Shown: one piece after another, positions 33,924 to 45,755 of the stretch
Position numbering within the stretch: the stretch's first letter is position 1
Layout: every line of letters starts with the position of its first letter
Source of the DNA: Candidatus Bacteroides merdigallinarum
GTDB taxonomy: Bacteria > Bacteroidota > Bacteroidia > Bacteroidales > Bacteroidaceae
DNA: 45,755 nucleotides
NCBI GenBank assembly: GCA_019116285.1
Contig: DXBX01000030.1
Span: 1 to 45,755, forward strand
Direction of reading: 5' to 3'
Made by a program: the position numbers and the translations under genes
Notes under the pieces: model-generated
What the model saw: only the letters and a program-made list of their open reading frames with translations
Told to the model about the DNA's origin: nothing
The model's database searches: none

Positions 33924-34910
33924 CTGTTGAAAGAAATACTGAGCGTCCTGCTCCCCATCGCCCTGGGCGTGTTTATCATGTATTGGGTCTACCGAGACTT
34001 CGACTTCGACCGCGTGGGCGATGTCCTGCTGCACGGCACGTCGTGGGGCTGGATGCTGTTGTCCCTCTTCTTCGGGGTAATGAGTCACGTGCTGAGGGGC
34101 TGGCGCTGGCGGCAGACCCTGGAACCGCTGGGCTACCGGCCACGTATGGGCAACTGTGTGGATGCCATCTTTGTGTCCTATGTCACCAACCTGGTCTTGC
34201 CCCGTATTGGGGAGGTCTCGCGGTGCGGGGTACTGGCACGCTACGACCGCGTACCCTTTGCCAAGTCCCTGGGAACGGTGGTGACCGAACGCCTGCTGGA
34301 TACCCTCTGCATCCTGCTCATCACGGGGGGGACGGTCCTCCTGCAAATGCCGGTCTTTGTCCGCTTCTTCCACGAGACGGGCACCAAGATACCCTCGCTG
34401 CTACACCTGCTTACCTCTCCCTGGTTCTACGTTTCCCTGTTCTCGGTGATAGGGGTCGGGGTACTGCTATACTACCTGCTCCGGATGCTCTCACTCTATG
34501 AGAAGGTGAAAGGCGTGGTGCGCAGCCTCTACGAGGGAATCATCTCCCTCCGCCGGGTGGGACGTGTGGGCCTCTTCGTCTTCTACACCGTGGCCATCTG
34601 GGCCTGCTACTTCCTACACTTCTACCTTACCTTCTTCTGCTTCGGGTTCACCGGGTCCCTCAGCCTGTTGGCCGGCCTGGTGATGTTCGTGGGGGGCACC
34701 TTCGCGGTGATAGTACCGACGCCCAACGGAGCAGGACCCTGGCACTTTGCCGTCATCACCATGATGATGCTCTACGGAGTAAGCGATGCCGACGCCTCGA
34801 TGTTCGCTCTCATCGTGCACGGCATACAGACACTGCTGGTCATCGTGCTGGGCGTATACGGGTGGCTCCACTTGCTGTGGGCCAACCGTCGGAACGTGGA
34901 AAGGGGGTAA
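33915..34910 (+). CDS. Flippase-like (UPF0104/LPG synthase TM) membrane protein
   Basis: A 331-residue integral membrane protein with about eight hydrophobic helices spread over the length (near 8-24, 43-60, 125-150, 165-190, 225-245, 250-275, 290-315). Motifs typical of the lysylphosphatidylglycerol synthetase transmembrane family are GWRWRQTLEPLG, the YVTNLVLPRIGEVSRCG segment near 88-104 and the VPTPNGAGPWHF segment near 266. These families include lipid flippases and synthases; without the catalytic domain of MprF, a transport role is likely but inferred. Monocistronic; converges with beta-galactosidase. Confidence 0.85.
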   Translation: MNKLLKEILSVLLPIALGVFIMYWVYRDFDFDRVGDVLLHGTSWGWMLLSLFFGVMSHVLRGWRWRQTLEPLGYRPRMGNCVDAIFVSYVTNLVLPRIGEVSRCGVLARYDRVPFAKSLGTVVTERLLDTLCILLITGGTVLLQMPVFVRFFHETGTKIPSLLHLLTSPWFYVSLFSVIGVGVLLYYLLRMLSLYEKVKGVVRSLYEGIISLRRVGRVGLFVFYTVAIWACYFLHFYLTFFCFGFTGSLSLLAGLVMFVGGTFAVIVPTPNGAGPWHFAVITMMMLYGVSDADASMFALIVHGIQTLLVIVLGVYGWLHLLWANRRNVERG

Positions 34911-34965
34911 GCATCCGGCCTCCCGGCTGCCTACCCCCTTTCGCATCTATGCTATCGGATCTGCC

Positions 34966-38103
<3,138 letters not shown>

Positions 38104-38144
38104 TTATGTTGGTTATATGTGTTCCGGTTTTGGAGAGGGCCCTC

Positions 38145-38312
38145 ACCCTTATGCTGGGGAGGGGTCCCACCCTTATAAGGGTAGGGGTATGCACCCTTAT
38201 AAGGGTAGGGGGCCGGGCTGTAGTAAGAGCCGGGGTACGGGCTGTAGTGAGGGCTCGGGTACGGGCTGTAGTGAGGGCTCGGGTACGGGCTGTAGTAAGA
38301 GCCGGGGTTTTC
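38145..38312. repeat. 24-base compound repeat array (7 units, two families)
   Basis: Seven consecutive 24-base units start at 38145, 38169, 38193, 38217, 38241, 38265 and 38289. Units 1-3 are family A (ACCCTTAT start; units 2 and 3 contain the perfect 14-base palindrome ACCCTTATAAGGGT at 38169 and 38193). Units 4-7 are family B (GCTGTAGT start; 4 and 7 share AAGAGCC, 5 and 6 share GAGGGCTC). The period does not change at the family switch. The array runs up to the complement of the uvrA stop codon (38311-38313). Confidence 0.93.
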
Positions 38313-41178
38313 ATTCTTTGGGGGTTATGTCCAGCTTTTCTCTCAGGAACTGTCCGGTATAGCTGGCTGCGCAGGCTGCCACCTCTTCCGGAGTGCCCGT
38401 CACCACGATGCGTCCTCCGCGGTCGCCTCCCTCGGGTCCGAGGTCGATGACGTGGTCCGCGCACTTGATGACGTCCAGGTTGTGTTCGATGATGGTGATG
38501 CTGTGCCCGCGCCGCAGCAGGGCGTCGAAGGCTTCCAGCAGCTTGCGTATGTCGTGGAAGTGGAGGCCCGTGGTGGGTTCGTCGAAGATGAACATCGTCG
38601 GGTCCGCCTTTTCCTGGCTGAGGTAGTAGGCCAGCTTGACGCGCTGGTTCTCGCCTCCGGACAGGGTGGACGAGGATTGCCCCAGCTTGATGTATCCCAG
38701 GCCTACGTCCTGCAGGGGCTGCAGTTTCCGGGCTATCTTCCGCTGTTTGTGCTGGGCGAAGAACTCTATGGCCTGGTCGACGGTCATCTCCAGTATGTCG
38801 TGGATGTTGGCCCCCTGGAAGCGTACTTCCAGCACGTCGGGCTTGAAGCGCATCCCGTGGCAGGACTCGCATTCCAGCACCAGGTCGGCCATGAACTGCA
38901 TCTCCACGGTGATGGTGCCTTCGCCCTTGCACTCCTCGCACCGTCCGCCCTCGCTGTTGAAGCTGAAGGTGCCCGGCGTGTAGCCCATCTGCTTGGAGAG
39001 GGGCTGGTCGGCATACAGCTTGCGGATGTCGTCGTAGGCCTTGAGGTAGGTGACGGGGTTGCTGCGCGAGGACTTGCCGATGGGGTTCTGGTCGATGAAC
39101 TCCACGTTGCGCAGGTCGCGGATGTCGCCCCCGATGGAGACGAACTCGCCCGGGCGCTCGGTGCACTCGTCCAGCTCGCGCTTGAGGGCGCGGTAGAAGA
39201 TGTCGCGCACCAGGGTGGACTTGCCCGACCCGCTGACGCCGGTCACCACGGTCATCACGTTCAGGGGGAAGCGCACGTCCACGCCTTGGAGGTTGTTCTC
39301 GCGGGCGCCCTTTATCTCGATGTAGTTGTTCCAGGGGCGGCGTTGGGTGGGGACGGGGATGGTCTCCTCGCCCAGCAGGTAGCGGACGGTGTAGCTGTTT
39401 TCAGCTACGGGTGACGAGCTACGAGCTACGGGTTTGTCCTTGCACGTAGCTTTACTCGTAGCTTGTAGCTCGTAGCTCGTAGCTAATATATCTTTCATAT
39501 CACCCTGGTAGACCACCTCGCCTCCCAGTCGTCCGGCCTTGGGGCCTATATCTATAATGTAGTCCGCCGCGCGGATGATCTCCTCGTCGTGCTCCACCAC
39601 CACCACCGTGTTGCCCAGCTGTTGCAGCTGGCGCAGGACGCGGATCAGCTTGTCCGTGTCGCGGCTGTGCAGGCCGATGCTCGGCTCGTCCAGGATATAG
39701 AGGCTGCCCACCAGGCTGCTGCCCAGCGAGGTGGCCAGGTTGATGCGCTGGCTCTCGCCGCCGGAGAGGGAGTTGCTCAGTCGGTTCAGGGTCAGGTAGC
39801 CCAGCCCCACGTCCAGCAGGAAGCGGATGCGGCTGTTGATCTCCGCCAGGATGCGTGCGGCCACCTGGGTGTCGTGGTCGTTGAGCTTCAGCCGGTCGAA
39901 GAACTGCTTCAGCTCTGTGATGGGCAGGTCCACCAGCTCGGAGATGCTCTTGCCCCCCACGCGGACATAGTTGGCCTCGGGCTTCAGGCGGGTGCCGTGG
40001 CAGGCGGGGCAGACGGTCTTGCCCCGGTAGCGGGCCAGCATGACGCGGTATTGTATCTTGTATTGGTTCTCCTGCAGCATCTTGAAGAAGGCGTTGATGC
40101 CCTCGAAGTAGCGCGTGCCTTCCCACAGCATCCGGCGTTGCTCGTCGGTCAGTTCGTAGTAGGGGGTGAAGATGGGGAAGCCCGCCTTCTCTGCCCCGCG
40201 TATGACCATCTCGCGCCACTCGCCCATCTTTTCGCCCCGCCAGCAGACGACGGCCCCGTCATACACCGAGAGGGCGCGGTTGGGCACCACCAGGTGCTCG
40301 TCGATGCCGATGACGCGCCCGAAGCCTTCGCACACGGGGCAGGCGCCGATGGGGGAGTTGAAGGAGAACATCTGGTCCGTAGGCTCCTCGAAGGTGATGC
40401 CGTCCGCCTCGAACTTGGTGCTGAAGCGGAAGAGGCTCGTGCTGCCGTCCGCTTGCCAGAAGCGCAGGAGGCACGCCCCGTCGCCCTCGTACATGGCCGT
40501 TTCGGCGGAGTCGGTCAGGCGGCTCAGGGCGTCTTTCTCGTGCGAGGCCGTCAGGCGGTCTATCAAGAGGAAGACGGTGTCCCCTTCCTGGGGCGTGTAT
40601 TCGTCGATGCGGGTCATCTGTCCGTTCACTTCCAGGCGGGTGAATCCCTCTTTCTGGCAGGTGTCCAGTTGCTGGGCGAGGGTGCGGCCTTCGCGCAGGA
40701 CGATGGGGGCCAGGACGGTGTAGCGCGTGCCTTCGGGGTGCTCCAACATGCAGTTCACGATGTCCTCGGGCGTATGCTTCTTTACCTCCCGTCCGCTCAC
40801 GGGGCTGAAGGTGTGCCCCACGCGGGCATAGAGCAGGCGGAGGTATTCGTAGATCTCGGTGGAGGTGCCCACGGTGGAGCGCGGGTTGCGGCTGCTCACC
40901 TTCTGCTCGATGGCGATGGCGGGCGGTATGCCCTTGATGTAGTCGCACTCCGGCTTGCTCATGCGTCCCAAGAATTGGCGTGCATAGCTGCTGAGGCTCT
41001 CCACGTAGCGGCGTTGCCCCTCGGCATAGAGGGTGTCGAAGGCCAGGGACGACTTGCCCGAGCCGCTGAGGCCGGTGATGACCACCAGCTTGTTGCGGGG
41101 TATCTCCACGTCGATGTTCTTCAGGTTGTTGACGCGGGCGCCCTTGATGAGGATGGAGTTGGATGCTGACATGTTCAT
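38311..41178 (-). CDS. uvrA: Excinuclease ABC subunit A
   Basis: UvrA finds bulky DNA lesions and loads UvrB in nucleotide excision repair. The 955-residue protein has two ABC ATPase halves, each with Walker A (GLSGSGKS near 37; GVSGSGKS near 650) and signature ([16 protein letters not shown]), and zinc modules [16 protein letters not shown] and CEECKGEG...CESCHGMRF. Most notable is a 27-residue in-frame insertion (39403-39483) between the halves, encoded by a palindromic repeat. The start overlaps the upstream gene's stop (ATGA, 41175-41178), so the two genes are coupled. The 24-base array abuts the uvrA stop. Confidence 0.96.
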   Translation of the reverse strand: MNMSASNSILIKGARVNNLKNIDVEIPRNKLVVITGLSGSGKSSLAFDTLYAEGQRRYVESLSSYARQFLGRMSKPECDYIKGIPPAIAIEQKVSSRNPRSTVGTSTEIYEYLRLLYARVGHTFSPVSGREVKKHTPEDIVNCMLEHPEGTRYTVLAPIVLREGRTLAQQLDTCQKEGFTRLEVNGQMTRIDEYTPQEGDTVFLLIDRLTASHEKDALSRLTDSAETAMYEGDGACLLRFWQADGSTSLFRFSTKFEADGITFEEPTDQMFSFNSPIGACPVCEGFGRVIGIDEHLVVPNRALSVYDGAVVCWRGEKMGEWREMVIRGAEKAGFPIFTPYYELTDEQRRMLWEGTRYFEGINAFFKMLQENQYKIQYRVMLARYRGKTVCPACHGTRLKPEANYVRVGGKSISELVDLPITELKQFFDRLKLNDHDTQVAARILAEINSRIRFLLDVGLGYLTLNRLSNSLSGGESQRINLATSLGSSLVGSLYILDEPSIGLHSRDTDKLIRVLRQLQQLGNTVVVVEHDEEIIRAADYIIDIGPKAGRLGGEVVYQGDMKDILATSYELQATSKATCKDKPVARSSSPVAENSYTVRYLLGEETIPVPTQRRPWNNYIEIKGARENNLQGVDVRFPLNVMTVVTGVSGSGKSTLVRDIFYRALKRELDECTERPGEFVSIGGDIRDLRNVEFIDQNPIGKSSRSNPVTYLKAYDDIRKLYADQPLSKQMGYTPGTFSFNSEGGRCEECKGEGTITVEMQFMADLVLECESCHGMRFKPDVLEVRFQGANIHDILEMTVDQAIEFFAQHKQRKIARKLQPLQDVGLGYIKLGQSSSTLSGGENQRVKLAYYLSQEKADPTMFIFDEPTTGLHFHDIRKLLEAFDALLRRGHSITIIEHNLDVIKCADHVIDLGPEGGDRGGRIVVTGTPEEVAACAASYTGQFLREKLDITPKE
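39403..39483 (-). repeat. Palindromic repeat inserted in frame in uvrA
   Basis: Eighty-one bases (27 codons) carry repeated GAGCTACGAGCTACGG and its inverse CGTAGCTCGTAGCTCG. The left half (39403-39432) and right half (about 39445-39483) are mutually complementary over most of their length. The encoded segment is low-complexity ([14 protein letters not shown]...). It replaces a normally short linker just after the GDMKDIL segment of UvrA; flanking protein is well conserved. Confidence 0.85.
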
Positions 41179-42689
41179 AGCTTTACTTTCTTCGATACCG
41201 ACTTCGACTCATTCCACATCCTGTCCAGTGCCGTCACCACGTAGCGGTACTTCGTCTGCCCGTCCTTGTAGGGCAGCTTGTAGAAGGGCGTGTTCGTGAT
41301 GGCCACGATGTGGCCGGGGTCCTCCAAGTCCACGTCCTCCTTGTCCGCAAAGCGGTAGACCACGTAGCGCACGGCACGCTGCATCTCGTGGCGGTACTTC
41401 GGCTCTGTCCAGCAGAGGATGTAGCCGTCCTCCATCCATACGGGCTTCAGCTTGCGCACCTTCTTGGGCGCCTCGCTGTCCATGAAGTCGAAGACGGGGA
41501 TGAGGGAGGGGTACTTGTGGTATTCCTTCACCAGGGCATCGCGGTAGTTCCCCTTGTTCTTCACCACCGCCCCGGCATACCATTGGCAACTGCCCTGGAT
41601 GGATTGGAACATGCGTTGCAGGGCCATCTTGCGGGGCAGTTGGTTGATGTTCGGGTCTTCGGGGTCGGCATGGGTGACGGTGTTGTCCACCGACTGGCCG
41701 ATGAAGAGCGGGCGGTTCTCCGAGTGCAGGGCCCACCAGCGCACCAGCGTCTCATAGTCGGCACGCGGATGCCCGATTTCCCAGTATATCTGCGGGATGC
41801 TGTAGTCAATCCACTCCTGACGTGCCCAGTGGAGGACGTCGGCGTAGAGGTCGTCGTAGTTCTGCAGGCCGTTGGTGCGGCTGCCCAGCGGGTCGCTGCT
41901 CTGGTTGCGGTAGATGCCGAAGGGCGACACGCCGAACTTCACCCAGGGCTTGACCTCGCGGATGGTGGCGTGTAGCTCGTGGATGAGTTGGTTCACATTC
42001 TCGCGCCGCCAGTCGGCCTTGTTGGCAAAGCCCTGTCCGTAGCGTGCGAAGGAGGCATCATCGTTGAACTCCACGCCCGCCTGGGGGTAGGGGTAGAAAT
42101 AGTCGTCGATGTGGATGCCGTCCACGTCATAGCGCGTCACGATGTCGGCCACCACCAGGCAGATGTGCTTGCGGCTCTCCGGCAGGGCGGGGTCGAAGAA
42201 GAGCTGGTTGCCGTAGGTGACGAACCACTCCGGGTGTATATTATAAATATGTGTAGGCGCCAGTGTGTTGGCAAGCGATGTCTTGGCGCGGTAGGGGTTG
42301 ATCCAGGCGTGCAGCTCCATGCCGCGCTTGTGGCACTCGTCGATCATGAATTGCAGGGGATCCCAATAGGGCGTGGGTGCCTGGCCTTGCACACCCGTCA
42401 GGTAGCGGCTCCACGGCTCCAGGCGCGAGGCGTAGAGGGCATCGGCCTCCGGGCGCACCTGGAAGAGGATGGCGTTGATGCCCGCCCCTTGCAGGGAGTT
42501 GAGCTGGTCGATGAGCATCTGTTGCATTTGCCGGGTCGGCATGCCCTTGAACTGGCCGTTGACGGCCTGTATCCAGGCGCCACGGAATTCGCGTTTGGGA
42601 TGACGGCCGGAGGCATCGGGCGATTGTGCCCCCAAAGCCAGGGGCAAGATGGCCCACAGGCAGAGTAATAAGAGTCTTCTGATATTCAT
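41175..42689 (-). CDS. GHL10/DUF187 family glycoside hydrolase-like protein
   Basis: A 504-residue secreted protein (signal about 1-20, [17 protein letters not shown]) of the family-10-like glycosyl hydrolase group: [14 protein letters not shown] at the start of the barrel, [41 protein letters not shown] (likely active-site acid residues) and [15 protein letters not shown] short C-terminal fibronectin-like domain follows (about 420-504). Related proteins are annotated as acting on cell wall or surface glycans, but the substrate is not established. The stop overlaps uvrA's start codon, so the two are coupled; the reason for such a pairing is unclear. Confidence 0.88.
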   Translation of the reverse strand: MNIRRLLLLCLWAILPLALGAQSPDASGRHPKREFRGAWIQAVNGQFKGMPTRQMQQMLIDQLNSLQGAGINAILFQVRPEADALYASRLEPWSRYLTGVQGQAPTPYWDPLQFMIDECHKRGMELHAWINPYRAKTSLANTLAPTHIYNIHPEWFVTYGNQLFFDPALPESRKHICLVVADIVTRYDVDGIHIDDYFYPYPQAGVEFNDDASFARYGQGFANKADWRRENVNQLIHELHATIREVKPWVKFGVSPFGIYRNQSSDPLGSRTNGLQNYDDLYADVLHWARQEWIDYSIPQIYWEIGHPRADYETLVRWWALHSENRPLFIGQSVDNTVTHADPEDPNINQLPRKMALQRMFQSIQGSCQWYAGAVVKNKGNYRDALVKEYHKYPSLIPVFDFMDSEAPKKVRKLKPVWMEDGYILCWTEPKYRHEMQRAVRYVVYRFADKEDVDLEDPGHIVAITNTPFYKLPYKDGQTKYRYVVTALDRMWNESKSVSKKVKL

Positions 42690-42738
42690 AAGTCAATCTG
42701 TTACAGGGTAAAACGGCCACAGGGCCGTGCTTGAGGGA

Positions 42739-42746
42739 CAAAGATA
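42739..42746 (-). promoter_or_regulatory. -7 element of GHL10-uvrA unit
   Basis: TATCTTTG on the minus strand, 50 bases before the GHL10 gene start. -33 element not seen. Confidence 0.5.
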
Positions 42747-42808
42747 AAGATTTTGTGTGAATATGCCATCGCGGACGGGCTTTCTTTTTAATTTCCGGAG
42801 CATTGCAC

Positions 42809-42962
42809 GTCGGTATCGCCGCTCGCATTCGTCGGTATCGCCGCTCGTGCTCGCCGGTATCGCTGCTTGTGCTCGGCAATGTACTGCCTTGTGCCCGTCA
42901 ATGTACTGCCTTGTGCCCGTCAATGTACTGCCTTGCGCCCGTCAATGTACTGCCTTGCGCAT
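42809..42962. repeat. 22-base compound repeat array (7 units, two families)
   Basis: Seven exactly 22-base units in one register: family A at 42809, 42831 and 42853 (core CGGTATCGCCGCT), then family B at 42875, 42897, 42919 and 42941 (core CAATGTACTGCCTTG). Units differ from each other by a few substitutions, with no change of length. The family switch happens on a unit boundary. Units such as GGCA-ATGTAC-TGCC can form small hairpins. Confidence 0.95.
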
Positions 42963-43046
42963 GGAAATGCAACGGTTTAATTTAATTAACGTTTCCACCC
43001 CCTAAAATAAGTATTCATGAGTGGTATAACCGATTGGGATAATGGT

Positions 43047-43054
43047 TAATTTTG
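43047..43054 (+). promoter_or_regulatory. -7 element of the nagA pair
   Basis: TAATTTTG matches TAnnTTTG and is 33 bases before the nagA start at 43088, but no TTG is found at the -33 distance. Confidence 0.5.
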
Positions 43055-43087
43055 CAGCAGAAAAAAATCCAAAATTACCTCATCTTT

Positions 43088-44254
43088 ATGTTAACACAAA
43101 TTATTAACGCCCGCATTCTTACCCCCCAGGGCTGGTTGAAAGACGGCTCAGTACTTATCAGGGACAATAAGATTCTGGAAGTGACCAATTGCGACCTGCC
43201 CGTTATCGGCGCGACGCTCATCGATGCCCAAGGCACCTACATCGTGCCCGGTGGCGTGGAGATTCACGTTCACGGTGGCGGAGGGCGCGATTTCATGGAG
43301 GGAAGCGAGGATGCTTTCCGCACGGCTGTCAAGGCTCACATGCAGCACGGTACGACCAGTATTTTCCCCACCCTCTCGTCTTCTACCATCCCGATGATAC
43401 GGGCCGCGGCGGCTACCACGGAGAAGCTGATGGCCGAACCCGATTCGCCCGTCTTGGGCCTTCACCTCGAAGGACATTATTTCAATATGGCCATGGCCGG
43501 CGGACAGATGCCCGAGAATATCAAGGATCCCGACCCGCAGGAGTACATCCCCTTGCTGGAGGAAACCCATTGTATCAAGCGTTGGGATGCCGCACCCGAG
43601 CTTCCGGGCGCCATGCAGTTTGGCAAATATATCACTTCGAAAGGTGTCCTGGCATGTGTGGGACATACGCAGGCCGAATATGAAGACATCGAAACGGCCT
43701 ATAGTGTGGGCTACCGCCACGCCACCCACTTCTACAATGCCATGCCCGGCTTCCACAAGCGGAAAGGCTACAAATACGAAGGCACCGTGGAGAGCATCTA
43801 CCTGATGGACGACATGACCGTGGAGGTAGTGGCCGACGGTATCCATGTGCCGCCCACGATTCTCCGCCTGGTATATAAGATTAAAGGCGTGGAGAAGACC
43901 GCCCTCATCACCGATGCCCTGGCCTGCGCCGCCAGCGACAGCCAGGAGGCATTCGACCCGCGTGTCATCATCGAGGATGGCGTCTGCAAGCTGGCCGACC
44001 GTTCGGCCTTGGCCGGAAGTATCGCCACGATGGACCGCCTGATCCGTACGATGGTGCAGAAAGCCGAGATTCCCCTGGAGGATGCCATACGCATGGCTTC
44101 GGAGACGCCGGCGCGCATCATGGGCGTCCTCGACCGGAAGGGTACGCTCGAACGGGGCAAGGATGCCGATATTCTCGCCTTGGGCGATGACCTCAATGTC
44201 CGGGCCGTATGGGCCATGGGCAAGATTGTCGAAGGCACCAACACGTTATTCTAA
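43088..44254 (+). CDS. nagA: N-acetylglucosamine-6-phosphate deacetylase, copy 1
   Basis: An amidohydrolase that removes acetyl from GlcNAc-6-P in amino-sugar catabolism. The 388-residue protein shows the metal site H-x-H (EIHVHGGGG, about 60-62), Glu in HLEGHYFN, a His in ACVGHTQAEY, the substrate loop ATHFYNAMPGF and the catalytic Asp in LITDALA. The active-site loop reads EGHYFN where NagA normally has EGP; His in place of Pro may alter specificity. Start at 43088 (MLTQIINA) matches the paralogue 21 bases downstream; an upstream Met at 43052 was rejected. The two genes form one unit. Confidence 0.88.
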   Translation: MLTQIINARILTPQGWLKDGSVLIRDNKILEVTNCDLPVIGATLIDAQGTYIVPGGVEIHVHGGGGRDFMEGSEDAFRTAVKAHMQHGTTSIFPTLSSSTIPMIRAAAATTEKLMAEPDSPVLGLHLEGHYFNMAMAGGQMPENIKDPDPQEYIPLLEETHCIKRWDAAPELPGAMQFGKYITSKGVLACVGHTQAEYEDIETAYSVGYRHATHFYNAMPGFHKRKGYKYEGTVESIYLMDDMTVEVVADGIHVPPTILRLVYKIKGVEKTALITDALACAASDSQEAFDPRVIIEDGVCKLADRSALAGSIATMDRLIRTMVQKAEIPLEDAIRMASETPARIMGVLDRKGTLERGKDADILALGDDLNVRAVWAMGKIVEGTNTLF

Positions 44255-44275
44255 CATCTCTAAAACCAAGAATTT

Positions 44276-45442
44276 ATGCTGACACAACTCATAAACGGCC
44301 ATATCCTGACCCCGCAAGGTTGGCTGAAAGACGGCTCGGTCCTCATCAACGACGGGAAAATACTGGAAGTAACCAATAGCGACCTGGCCGTCATCGGTGC
44401 CAAGGTCATCGACGCCAAGGGCATGTACATCGTCCCCGGCTTCATCTCCATGCACAGCCACGGAGGTGCGGGACACGACTTCACCGAAGCTACGCCCGAA
44501 GCCTTCCAAGCCATCGTGCAGGCACACCTGAAGCATGGAGCCACCTCCATCTTCCCCACATTGTCCTCTGTTCCTTTCGAGGTTATCCGCCAGGCTACGG
44601 GTATCTGTGAGGAGATGATGGCTCAACCGGACAGCCCCGTCCTCGGTCTCCACATCGAAGGCCCGTACCTCAGCCAGCGCATGGCAGGCAAGCAGTGGGG
44701 TGACTCCTTGAAAGAACCCAATCCCGAAGAATACATCCCCTTGCTGGAGAGCACGCAGTGCATCAAGCGGTGGGACATCAGCCCCGAACTGCCGGGTGCA
44801 CACGATTTCGCACGTTATACTTCCGGTCGGGGCATCCTGACCGCCATCACGCACACCGAGGCCGAGTATCCCGAAATCAAGGCAGCTTTCGAAGCCGGAT
44901 TTACCCATGCCGCCCACTTCTACAACGCCATGCCAGGCTTCCACAAGCGTCGTGAATACAAGTACGAAGGCACCGTGGAGAGTGTCTACCTGATAGACGG
45001 AATGACTGTCGAGGTCATTGCCGATGGCGTCCACCTGCCCGCCACCATCTTGAAGCTGGTGTACAAGCTGAAAGGCGTGGAGAACACTTGCCTGGTGACG
45101 GACGCCTTGAAGTATGCCGCCTACGACGGGCCGATGGACGACCCGCGCTATGTGATAGAGGACGGCGTCTGCAAGCTGGCCGACCATCAGACCATCGCCG
45201 GAAGCATCGCTTCGGTGGATCGTCTGGTGCAGGTGATGGTGCACAAGGCCGGCATTCCCTTGGCCGATGCCGTGCGTATGGCTTCCGAGACGCCTGCCCG
45301 TGTCATTGGCGTGGCCGACCGCAAGGGCACGCTTCAGAAGGGCAAGGATGCGGACATCGTCATCCTGGACAAGGATGTGAACGTCCGTTGCGTCTTCTCC
45401 TACGGCAACATTGTGGAAGGCACGAACACGATGATACACTAA
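44276..45442 (+). CDS. nagA: N-acetylglucosamine-6-phosphate deacetylase, copy 2
   Basis: A 388-residue paralogue of the preceding gene, clearly a tandem duplication (same start MLTQLIN, same length, most residues shared by eye). It keeps the more usual EGPYLS loop, the metal site MHSHGGAG, ITHTEAEY, HAAHFYNAMPGF and LVTDAL. Differences from copy 1 cluster around the HxH and EGP/EGH loops, so the two may have split roles, for example GlcNAc-6-P against another acetamido sugar phosphate. It is followed by a hairpin with a T-run, so transcription ends here. Confidence 0.9.
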   Translation: MLTQLINGHILTPQGWLKDGSVLINDGKILEVTNSDLAVIGAKVIDAKGMYIVPGFISMHSHGGAGHDFTEATPEAFQAIVQAHLKHGATSIFPTLSSVPFEVIRQATGICEEMMAQPDSPVLGLHIEGPYLSQRMAGKQWGDSLKEPNPEEYIPLLESTQCIKRWDISPELPGAHDFARYTSGRGILTAITHTEAEYPEIKAAFEAGFTHAAHFYNAMPGFHKRREYKYEGTVESVYLIDGMTVEVIADGVHLPATILKLVYKLKGVENTCLVTDALKYAAYDGPMDDPRYVIEDGVCKLADHQTIAGSIASVDRLVQVMVHKAGIPLADAVRMASETPARVIGVADRKGTLQKGKDADIVILDKDVNVRCVFSYGNIVEGTNTMIH

Positions 45443-45474
45443 GGAAGCGGTGAACTGACATCGCAACGGATTGG

Positions 45475-45561
45475 TTAGGCGCGGATTGCGCGGATTTCAC
45501 GGATATTTTTCACGAATTTGCCCGTGTAATCCGTGTAATCCGTGCCTAATCTCGTTTTTTT
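45475..45561 (+). terminator. Hairpin of dispersed repeat, probable terminator
   Basis: The left arm 45475-45504 (TTAGGCGCGGATT...) and right arm 45522-45549 (...ATCCGTGCCTAA) are complementary except for about four positions. TTTTTTT follows at 45555-45561. The arms consist of CGGATT motifs repeated at 9-12 base intervals. A 17-base stretch (45488-45504) is identical to 29587-29603, so it is a dispersed repeat co-opted as a terminator after the nagA pair. Confidence 0.7.
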
Positions 45562-45565
45562 ATAG

Positions 45566-45573
45566 TACCTTTG
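45566..45573 (+). promoter_or_regulatory. -7 element of purL
   Basis: TACCTTTG, 65 bases before the purL start. No clear -33 element. Confidence 0.6.
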
Positions 45574-45638
45574 TCCCCCGAGCAATGCCACCTCTGTTTG
45601 GCACGCATATACATATTATAATATATAACCGTATAGAT

Positions 45639-45755
45639 ATGATTCTCTTTTTCAGAACCCCCTCGCAGAGCGTGATTGCCGCCGAGTGCGACCACACGCC
45701 CGATGCTGCGGACATCCGCAAACTTTGCTGGCTTTTTGGGGAGGCTACCCCCGAG
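45639..45755 (+). CDS. purL: Phosphoribosylformylglycinamidine synthase, N-terminal part
   Basis: The first 39 codons of a frame that runs off the end of the window. The N terminus MILFFRTPSQSVIAAE and the KLCWLFGEATPE segment are those of the long single-chain PurL (FGAM synthase) of Bacteroidales, which converts FGAR to FGAM with glutamine and ATP in purine synthesis. It has its own -7 element upstream and is not in an operon with the nagA genes. Only the N-terminal linker domain is visible; the identification rests on that characteristic start. Confidence 0.85.
   Translation, partial: MILFFRTPSQSVIAAECDHTPDAADIRKLCWLFGEATPE

Larger units (their letters stand above)
42690..43087. other. 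Divergent intergenic region with repeats and promoters
   Basis: About 400 bases between the GHL10 protein gene (minus) and nagA (plus). A minus-strand TATCTTTG lies at 42739-42746 (candidate -7 for the GHL10-uvrA unit, 50 bases before its start, no clear -33). A 22-base repeat array fills 42809-42962. TAATTTTG at 43047-43054 is a candidate -7 for nagA. No gene was recognised here. Confidence 0.7.

Noticed and set aside
39589..41169. 526-codon open frame antisense to uvrA
   Set aside because: Shadow frame; the minus-strand frame has all UvrA motifs.
42809..42962. Possible CRISPR array
   Set aside because: Units are contiguous 22-mers with no unique spacers, and no cas genes are nearby. The same holds for 5754-5938 and 38145-38312.

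Overview
The window looks like a chromosomal segment of a Bacteroides-type bacterium (order Bacteroidales). The evidence is the recurring -7 promoter element TAnnTTTG (often with TTG or TTTG 19-20 bases upstream), start codons that mostly lack a Shine-Dalgarno sequence, many lipoprotein and Sec signal peptides, and gene products typical of that group: dipeptidyl peptidase III, a DUF349 protein, a stand-alone AICAR formyltransferase, an EFR1-type flavodoxin-ferredoxin and GH29/GH2 glycosidases. The DNA is visibly G+C-rich. This leaves long open frames antisense to most genes; I treat those as shadows.

Layout. 1-212: end of an rRNA operon (5S rRNA and its terminator). 336-8862: a branched-chain amino acid operon with a complete attenuator (Bacteroides promoter, 27-residue Ile/Leu-rich leader peptide, terminator and a competing antiterminator), then leuA, leuC, leuD, a second LeuA/CimA-like synthase, a 22-base repeat array, leuB, a cysteine synthase and a TPR protein. 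9070-16573: AraC-type HTH protein, DPP III lipoprotein, AlkD-like repair protein, fur-purA (overlapping), GH29 alpha-L-fucosidase, and a YugP-like membrane Zn peptidase. 16669-18449 (minus): transglutaminase-like and NUDIX proteins. 18567-24077: lone minimal nucleotidyltransferase, DUF1349 and VOC proteins, hisS, a 51-residue membrane protein coupled to an EFR1 ferredoxin, and a DUF4143-type AAA ATPase. 24089-26548 (minus): two lipoproteins sharing a C-terminal Ig-like domain, one of them with a TonB C-terminal domain, then a DUF4840-like lipoprotein. 26866-34910: TetR regulator, GNAT acetyltransferase (minus), AICAR formyltransferase, DUF349, mgtE and rsmA (all minus), and a flippase-like membrane protein. 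34966-42689 (minus): GH2 beta-galactosidase, uvrA and a GHL10 family protein. 43088-45442: two tandem nagA paralogues. 45639-end: the first 39 codons of purL.

Working together. The leu operon carries LeuA for leucine, a second synthase that could make citramalate for isoleucine, and the shared LeuCD/LeuB enzymes. Its leader peptide is rich in exactly Ile and Leu and has no Val. This supports joint attenuation by both amino acids.

The most unusual theme is a set of short compound repeats. Several intergenic regions hold arrays of 21-, 22- or 24-base units, and in three loci the unit sequence switches family while the period stays exactly constant. Arrays often lie directly against, or overlap, a stop codon. 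Several contain inverted units, and a related palindromic repeat is inserted in frame within uvrA (27 codons). No CRISPR array, insertion sequence, phage or tRNA gene was seen.
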